A stretch of DNA of 64,000 bases from UTCFX2 sp963827155. GTDB taxonomy: Bacteria; Chloroflexota; Anaerolineae; Anaerolineales; UBA4823. The stretch is taken from NCBI GenBank assembly GCA_963827155.1, contig CAWGZV010000002.1:2418001-2482000 (forward strand). Direction: 5' to 3'. Below are positions 59,030 to 64,000 of this stretch, one piece after another. The notes under the pieces were generated by a model. That model did no database searches and was not told where the DNA came from. It was given only the letters and a program-made list of their open reading frames with translations. The position numbers and the translations under genes were made by a program. How positions within the stretch are numbered: the stretch's first letter is position 1; each line of letters starts with the position of its first letter.

Positions 59030-59227
59030 GCTAGAAAATTGTTCCTCAGTTTTCTTTATCGGTTTTCGACGGATATGGAATTTAGTATTTATGATTGCCT
59101 GGTAGTAAAATTCTTCTGACTAAATGATCTGATTGCATCCCAGTTAAGCACTCGATATCATTTCCAATAATAGCAGGTATCCTTTGGTTAGCTGGCAAAT
59201 TCGGTTTTTATCAATTCGAGGATATAG

Positions 59228-60010
59228 ATGAGCAGCTATCAACCTCTAGACTTGCTCCCTATTTGGGGTGTATTTATTTTTACAATAATTCTGCTGCTGC
59301 TGACCGATCAAGCAGGATATCAGCTTGGACGCCTTTTACGGAACCACTGGCCTGACCGCTCCGAGTCGAGTGTGGGTGCCATGGTAGGTGCTTCATTAGC
59401 ATTTCTTGGCTTCTTGCTGGCTTTCATCACCGGCGTTGCAGTGAATATATTTATCGAGAGACGCCAACTTGTGATCCAAGAAGCGAATGCCATCGGGACT
59501 GTTTATCTCCGAGCTGGATATCTTGATGAGCCGTATTCGACCAAGTCGCGCAAGCTATTGCGAGAATATGTCGATGCACGTCTGGTTGCGTTTAGTTCCG
59601 GTGAAAAGCAAGCTGCTCTCACGCGTTCGGAACAAATCCAGACTGAGTTATGGAGTCAAGCCGAAACCGTGGCAAGAAACAGCCCGACACCAACGATCAG
59701 TCTATACATCACTTCGTTGAACGAGGTAATCGATTTAGGCACTGAGCGGCTCAATGCAGAGCTAGGTATTCGCGTTCCTCCAATTATCTTACTGGGCATC
59801 TACCTTGTAGCCACGCTAACTATGTTGCTCATCGGGATCCAGAGCAGCTACGCTGGTAGCCTTAATTACATAGCTCTGGTAATTATGATTATCATCCTTG
59901 CGATTGTGATCTTGATAATCGTCGATTTAGATCGCTCCCGCCAGGGCTTGATCCAGGTACCACAGAAAGCTCTGCTCGACCTTCAGCAGCAACTCCAAAA
60001 CATACCATAG
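59228..60010 (+). CDS. DUF4239 (bestrophin-like) membrane protein
   Basis: 260 residues: an N-terminal helix, a second helix with GAMVGASLAFLGFLLAFITG, a helical soluble region (about 75-175, RRQLVIQEANAIGTVYLRAG), then two C-terminal helices. The pattern AxLAFLGFLLAF and EANAIGTxYLR is typical of DUF4239, annotated as bestrophin-like and of uncertain ion-channel function. AGGA lies six bases before the ATG. It is the last plus-strand gene before the tRNA; about 200 bp of gene-free sequence precede it. Confidence 0.85.
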   Translation: MSSYQPLDLLPIWGVFIFTIILLLLTDQAGYQLGRLLRNHWPDRSESSVGAMVGASLAFLGFLLAFITGVAVNIFIERRQLVIQEANAIGTVYLRAGYLDEPYSTKSRKLLREYVDARLVAFSSGEKQAALTRSEQIQTELWSQAETVARNSPTPTISLYITSLNEVIDLGTERLNAELGIRVPPIILLGIYLVATLTMLLIGIQSSYAGSLNYIALVIMIIILAIVILIIVDLDRSRQGLIQVPQKALLDLQQQLQNIP

Positions 60011-60093
60011 AAGCCGAGTCGCCCTACAGGTCGTTATACCCCCCATATTTAGGATAGAAAAGAGCAAAACCCACTTCCCTGGGGGTCTCTAGG

Positions 60094-60166
60094 TGGACCT
60101 GAGGGGATTCGAACCCCTGACCTCCTCAGTGCGATTGAGGCGCGCTCCCAACTGCGCTACAGGCCC
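60094..60166 (-). tRNA. tRNA-Ala (anticodon CGC)
   Basis: 73 bases fold as a full cloverleaf: acceptor GGGCCTG/CAGGTCC, D arm GCGC/GCGC, anticodon stem CCTCA/TGAGG with loop ATCGCAC (CGC at its centre), T arm AGGGG-TTCGAAT-CCCCT, discriminator A. The acceptor contains the G3-U70 pair that defines alanine tRNA. The CCA end is not encoded (ACCT). Confidence 0.95.
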
Positions 60167-60184
60167 AGATTTCAAACGAATTTT

Positions 60185-60213
60185 ATTGTATCTGAGAGCC
60201 TTTTGACTGTCAA
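60185..60213 (-). promoter_or_regulatory. consensus promoter of tRNA-Ala
   Basis: Minus strand: TTGACA at 60213-60208, 17-base spacer, TACAAT at 60190-60185; the tRNA 5' end follows 18 bases later. A perfect -35 box. Confidence 0.8.
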
Positions 60214-60249
60214 GCTAGATTAGTCTAAGCTCGCACTCGTATCTTTATC

Positions 60250-63200
60250 TCATTCCTTTCTGATTACATAATAATAAATACCTGGGAAGATCGGATTGTC
60301 ATACCAACCTTTTACCCATCGCTGTTGGTAGTGACGGTTTAGAGGTGTAAATAGCAAGATTCCTGGTGCCTGCTCATAGTATAAATGGTTAAAGCTTTCA
60401 TTAATCTCTTCTCGCTGAAGTGGATCTATCGCGACAACTCCACGTTCCACGATGTCCTCCATTTCTCCTCGAATCGAATCTGGAAGATTTTGGTAACGGG
60501 CATAATATCCAACCGAATAAGGATAAAGCCAGTTGTGCGGATCGTGGATATCCTCAAGCCAGGAAGCAGTAAACAGCGGAAGCCTGGTATTGGTGAGTTG
60601 GTCGACGTAATCCTGTGGATCGATTTCCCGAGGCTCAATTATGAATTTCTGATTGAGCGATAGAAGCTCATCTCGAAAAATTTCCGCAATTAATTGGTCT
60701 CCCACTCTGCCTGATGGAAATGGGATCAACATCCGGAACCCTGTTTCCCATAAACTTCGATTATCAATTTCAGCCTTGCGCAGTTCATCCTCACACCGTT
60801 TGGGGTCATAAGAATAATAGGGGCTATCCGGTTGGTAGCCAATCATCCCTGGCGGCATCACATTAATTGTACGGACCGCTTCACCGGTAATATATTCTTT
60901 TAGATATCGATCATAATTGAAGCAATATGCAAAGCCGCGCCGAACATTGTTATTAGCGAAGAAATCTGGAGGAATACCTTCACCATCTAGCTTGCCGCTG
61001 CCGATATTGCTGTTCCCTCCGCTCACATTGATTCGCCAAACATACATGATATCGGTTCTAGATGCACTTGGTACACCTCTGATCACGCTCAATGGTCCGT
61101 CAGGATTGCTACCCAGTTTGCAATCTGTGTCAACTAAACTGCATTCAACCCCCACCAATTTATCCATGCGGGGCCAATTCTGGCTTGAGTCAACATCAAT
61201 GGAATCCGCTTCGCCTGTTTCGAGCTGAGCAAGACGGGTTTCAAAATCATCGATTAAAAGAATCGCGACCTCTATTATTTGCGCCGGGCCTGATGGTGCT
61301 CCCTCCCAAGCTGGCTCAATTCTCCAATAATTTTCATTCGCTCGCAAAAGAATTTCTTTTCCGAATTCCCAATGATCGAGCCGGTAAGGTCCGGTGCCCA
61401 TAGCACTTTTTCCTAAGTTGGTCGTATTTAAATCGTTTATTGATCGACCATAATAACGTTGCCAAATAGAACAGTCGCCATTCCAGCCACCATTCTTGCT
61501 CACCCAATCTTTCGATAAGATTGAACCGTACGCCGTGGCGATAGTTGCCAGAAATGGCGACCAGGGTTGAGCAAGGCGAAAAACAACCTCATCATTTTCC
61601 ACCCAAACAGCATCTTTTACCCGCTGACAAACATGCTGCAATTCTTCGGGATTGTTTCTTAATAGTGAATCTGGGTCGTCGACCAATTCAGGATCGATTA
61701 GCTCCGCGACGTCATATATGCCTGAACCTAAAAGCGGCTCGGTGAAAAGCCATTGCGGCGATCCACTTCCTCCTTGAAGGATTCCTCGTTGGAATGTAAA
61801 AGCTACATCTTCGGGAGAAAGTAACGAACCATCGTGGAATTTCACTCCTCTTCGAATTTTAAAGCGATAAGTCATCCCGTCTTGGGAGATCCCTCCGTTA
61901 TCTAAACTTGGGATTATTGTTGCAATCTGTGGAACAAACCGATTTGGGTCGGTCTTATCGAAAAAAATCAGGGAATCATAAACATTCCAGATGACACCTT
62001 GTCCAGTAGTTTCGTAATCCAGGGCTGGATCGAGTGTGTCCGGTTCGAATGATGCCAGGTGAAGATACAAACCTGGATTTTTCGAGTGGACAATGGGAAC
62101 ACGCAGCACATCTGTTGGTGTCTCCTGATATTGGAACTTCCCCGGCGTGCTGCTAGGATACTTTGATTTTGAACTTACAGCAGCAGTTGGAGTTCGAGTT
62201 GGATCTGTATTAAAAAACAGATAGTATCCACCGATTGCCATTAATCCAAGCACCCCTGCGAGAAAAATCCCCGCAATCCCAACCCATATCCATGGGGATT
62301 TCATTTTTCGCTTAGGTGTCAACTGCGAAACCGATTGGGCAAGGCTTGCACGCTGTGGCGGTGCCTGTTCTGACATCTGGATCGTTGGCTGGACAACCGG
62401 TCTTTCAGATGGAAAGGAGACCTGAACAGCCTGTTCAAGGATACGACCTTCATGAAAAATACCCGAAATCAAATTCAGTGAATTTTGAAGATCAGATTTA
62501 AACTCCTGCGCGGTTTGATAACGAGCGGCAGGATCAAGCGCCATAGCTCTATCGATAACAGATTGGATTTGTTCAGGGACATGAGGGCTAACTTCACGGA
62601 CGGATTTCATCCGCTTTCCTATCGATCTCAACACGCTTTCTAACGGATCTAAACCAGTCAGCAGTTTATAAAGTGTGGAACCCAATGCATAAATATCACT
62701 GCGAGCATCAGTTTTCCCCTGACCGTATTGCTCAGGCGGCGCATAACCAGGCGTCACGGCTCGGGCGCCCATAGTTGTTTTAAAATTAGGATTGAAAACC
62801 TTGACCAGACCAAAATCCACAAGCATGGCACGGCCAGCAGGAGTAATGCGAATATTCGCAGGTTTTATATCGCGATGAATCACAGGAGGATTCTCGCTGT
62901 GGAGGTATGTCAGCGCATCCGCTACCTGGACGATCCATTCACCGGATTCTTTTACTGGCTGGCTGCCGTGTTGGTTGATGAGCGTGAGCAAGTCCTCACC
63001 TTCCACGAAATCCATAACAAGATACTGCCCCTGGCCAGGGATCGAAAAATGGTCTGTAACTCGAGGAAGATTTGGGTGAGACAGATTCGCGAGGATGGTA
63101 GCTTCTCGCGAAAATTGACGCTGTGCTTCAGGGCTTGGTTCTAAGTTTTCCTTCACGGCACATTTATGATTTAAGTTTGTGTCCCAAGCCGAATAGACAG

Positions 63201-63441
63201 CCCCAAAACCACCCCTCCCCAATTCATGAAGGATACGGTAGCGTCCTAACAGCATCTGGTTAGTTGGCGAAGCTGACGAGGCATTCGCTGGAAATGGGGG
63301 AACAGGTTGATGACGATCATGAGAAGGAGGATTCCCGGCGGACCGTGATACTCCAGCGAATAAAGGAATGCCGCATTCTGCACAGTACCGCGCAGTATCT
63401 CGATTAACTGCGTGGCATTGAGGACAGCTGATTACGCTCAT
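60250..63441 (-). CDS. membrane Ser/Thr protein kinase fused to a family 5 solute-binding protein
   Basis: 1,063 residues from the ATG at 63441 (a TTG at 63459 is an alternative). Domains in order: zinc ribbon (CPQC 6-9, CAEC 20-23); Pro-rich linker; Hanks-type kinase (about 68-330) with glycine loop GRGGFG, Lys97 in CAVKE, catalytic HRDIKPANI (Asp191), DFG 209-211 and GYAPPEQY; a linker; one membrane helix (about 384-410); then an SBP_bac_5 peptide/nickel-type binding domain (about 455-1063) with LYLHLASFEPDTLDPALDYE, YRFKIRRGVKFHDGSLLSPE and MGTGPYRLDHWEFGKEILLR. All kinase catalytic residues are present. The binding domain would lie outside, so the protein reads as a one-component receptor for an oligopeptide-like ligand. 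No permease or ATPase gene is nearby. Confidence 0.94.
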   Translation of the reverse strand: MSVISCPQCHAVNRDTARYCAECGIPLFAGVSRSAGNPPSHDRHQPVPPFPANASSASPTNQMLLGRYRILHELGRGGFGAVYSAWDTNLNHKCAVKENLEPSPEAQRQFSREATILANLSHPNLPRVTDHFSIPGQGQYLVMDFVEGEDLLTLINQHGSQPVKESGEWIVQVADALTYLHSENPPVIHRDIKPANIRITPAGRAMLVDFGLVKVFNPNFKTTMGARAVTPGYAPPEQYGQGKTDARSDIYALGSTLYKLLTGLDPLESVLRSIGKRMKSVREVSPHVPEQIQSVIDRAMALDPAARYQTAQEFKSDLQNSLNLISGIFHEGRILEQAVQVSFPSERPVVQPTIQMSEQAPPQRASLAQSVSQLTPKRKMKSPWIWVGIAGIFLAGVLGLMAIGGYYLFFNTDPTRTPTAAVSSKSKYPSSTPGKFQYQETPTDVLRVPIVHSKNPGLYLHLASFEPDTLDPALDYETTGQGVIWNVYDSLIFFDKTDPNRFVPQIATIIPSLDNGGISQDGMTYRFKIRRGVKFHDGSLLSPEDVAFTFQRGILQGGSGSPQWLFTEPLLGSGIYDVAELIDPELVDDPDSLLRNNPEELQHVCQRVKDAVWVENDEVVFRLAQPWSPFLATIATAYGSILSKDWVSKNGGWNGDCSIWQRYYGRSINDLNTTNLGKSAMGTGPYRLDHWEFGKEILLRANENYWRIEPAWEGAPSGPAQIIEVAILLIDDFETRLAQLETGEADSIDVDSSQNWPRMDKLVGVECSLVDTDCKLGSNPDGPLSVIRGVPSASRTDIMYVWRINVSGGNSNIGSGKLDGEGIPPDFFANNNVRRGFAYCFNYDRYLKEYITGEAVRTINVMPPGMIGYQPDSPYYSYDPKRCEDELRKAEIDNRSLWETGFRMLIPFPSGRVGDQLIAEIFRDELLSLNQKFIIEPREIDPQDYVDQLTNTRLPLFTASWLEDIHDPHNWLYPYSVGYYARYQNLPDSIRGEMEDIVERGVVAIDPLQREEINESFNHLYYEQAPGILLFTPLNRHYQQRWVKGWYDNPIFPGIYYYVIRKE

Positions 63442-63532
63442 ACTTTTCACTATTTCCAACTACGAAGGCATTACTTACCAAATCATAATCCTGAAGCCTT
63501 TTCAGAAGAAGGGCAGTGTTTGATTGGATTTT

Positions 63533-64000
63533 TCAGCTTGTTGAGAATCCCCCTGCTTGGAGGTGATTTGAATCTGATAGCAAAACATTTAATATTGCCA
63601 GCTCCCTGGAGTAATAAAAGATGAGCTTGTCAAGCAGGCGATTTGCGTGTTCCATCGCTAGCAGCTCTTGTTTTTGTAATGGCGAAATTTGCAGCATGGC
63701 TGCCGCAAGAAATCCAAGGGTCACACCATCCTCAGGGATCTGATTAAGATCATACTCAGTACTGCCAGATGAGAGTAATGCTTCAATGAAGCGCTCAAAT
63801 TGTTTTCGAAGCTGATATGCGCGTGTCTGCAGTCCAATCGGATCGATGTTCTCGATTGGATAATTCTGGATCTTCCCAACAAGATACGGTTGCGATTGGC
63901 GATCATAGTTCAGCACTCGGAAGCGCTCAAGACCTACAGCAGTCAAATCCATCCGACCATCAGCAAGTCTTTCGAGCTGAGCTATCTTTGCCAAACAACC
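63533..64000 (-). CDS. LON substrate-binding domain protein (5' end beyond window)
   Basis: The C-terminal 155 codons of a protein with the Lon N-terminal (LON_substr_bdg) fold: GCLAKIAQLERLADGRMDL then VGLERFRVLNY, followed by a helical bundle (YQLRKQFERFIEALLSSG, LQKQELLAMEHANRLLDKLI) and a short tail ending GGFSTS. The stop comes well before any AAA or protease domain, so it is a stand-alone LON-domain protein as in many bacteria, perhaps an adaptor. The frame is open through position 64000. It lies 91 bp upstream of the kinase gene on the same strand. Confidence 0.82.
   Translation of the reverse strand, partial: GCLAKIAQLERLADGRMDLTAVGLERFRVLNYDRQSQPYLVGKIQNYPIENIDPIGLQTRAYQLRKQFERFIEALLSSGSTEYDLNQIPEDGVTLGFLAAAMLQISPLQKQELLAMEHANRLLDKLIFYYSRELAILNVLLSDSNHLQAGGFSTS

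Noticed and set aside
1..64000. CRISPR arrays, insertion sequences, integrases, attachment sites, phage genes
   Set aside because: Looked for regularly spaced repeats, transposase motifs and terminal inverted repeats; none seen.

Overview
The window looks like a chromosome segment of an anaerobic or facultative member of the Chloroflexota, most likely class Anaerolineae. This is inferred from gene content: very large secreted multi-domain proteins with Ca-binding repeats and LamG modules, tandem META/HslJ and PKD domains, a membrane Ser/Thr kinase fused to a solute-binding domain, a WS/DGAT acyltransferase with a phasin-like protein, BMP-type nucleoside ABC transport, and a radical-SAM sulfatase maturase. 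No ribosomal RNA or other taxonomic marker is present, so the assignment is tentative.

Layout. All genes from 1 to about 35.1 kb read on the minus strand, all from 35.4 to 60.0 kb on the plus strand, and from 60.1 kb to the end on the minus strand again. 1-3.4 kb: P-type cation ATPase, polyphosphate kinase 2, ZIP metal transporter and a membrane-anchored coiled-coil protein. 3.4-9.7 kb: a damaged arginine deiminase region, with a frameshifted arginine deiminase, a C-terminal scrap of carbamate kinase, two M20 peptidases with a 52-residue membrane protein between them, an intact ornithine carbamoyltransferase and the first 47 codons of what looks like a basic amino acid antiporter. 10-15 kb: a storage-lipid-like operon (unknown protein, RDD protein, UbiB-type kinase, WS/DGAT acyltransferase, then a phasin-like protein with its own near-consensus promoter). 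15.2-23.5 kb: a purine/nucleobase unit (cytosine-deaminase-like hydrolase, molybdopterin subunit of a xanthine dehydrogenase-type enzyme, BMP lipoprotein, dual-ATPase, two permeases) with a promoter at its head. 23.9-35.1 kb: one giant exported protein of about 3,750 codons, now interrupted by two frameshifts.

35.4-38.2 kb: a MalT/LAL-type LuxR regulator, divergent from the giant gene. 38.3-51.5 kb: an organosulfate module with a radical-SAM sulfatase maturase, two cytoplasmic-looking sulfatases, a DUF1254/DUF1214 protein, an MFS carrier, a HAD hydrolase, a multiply frameshifted bile-acid/organic-anion symporter, small membrane proteins, a DUF1622 protein and a SulP anion transporter. 51.6-60 kb: two META/PKD cell-surface proteins, a truncated ionotropic-glutamate-receptor-like channel, an AI-2E-type permease and a bestrophin-like membrane protein. 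60.1-64 kb: tRNA-Ala(CGC) with a consensus promoter, a zinc-ribbon/Ser-Thr kinase/TM/family 5 solute-binding fusion, and a LON-domain protein cut by the window edge.

A general caution: at least twelve one- or two-base frameshifts break otherwise well-conserved genes, while long neighbours are intact. I cannot tell unpolished sequence from real pseudogenes here. The most interesting items are the kinase/solute-binding fusion, the organosulfate module, the giant surface protein, the tandem META proteins and the channel that has lost its K+ filter.
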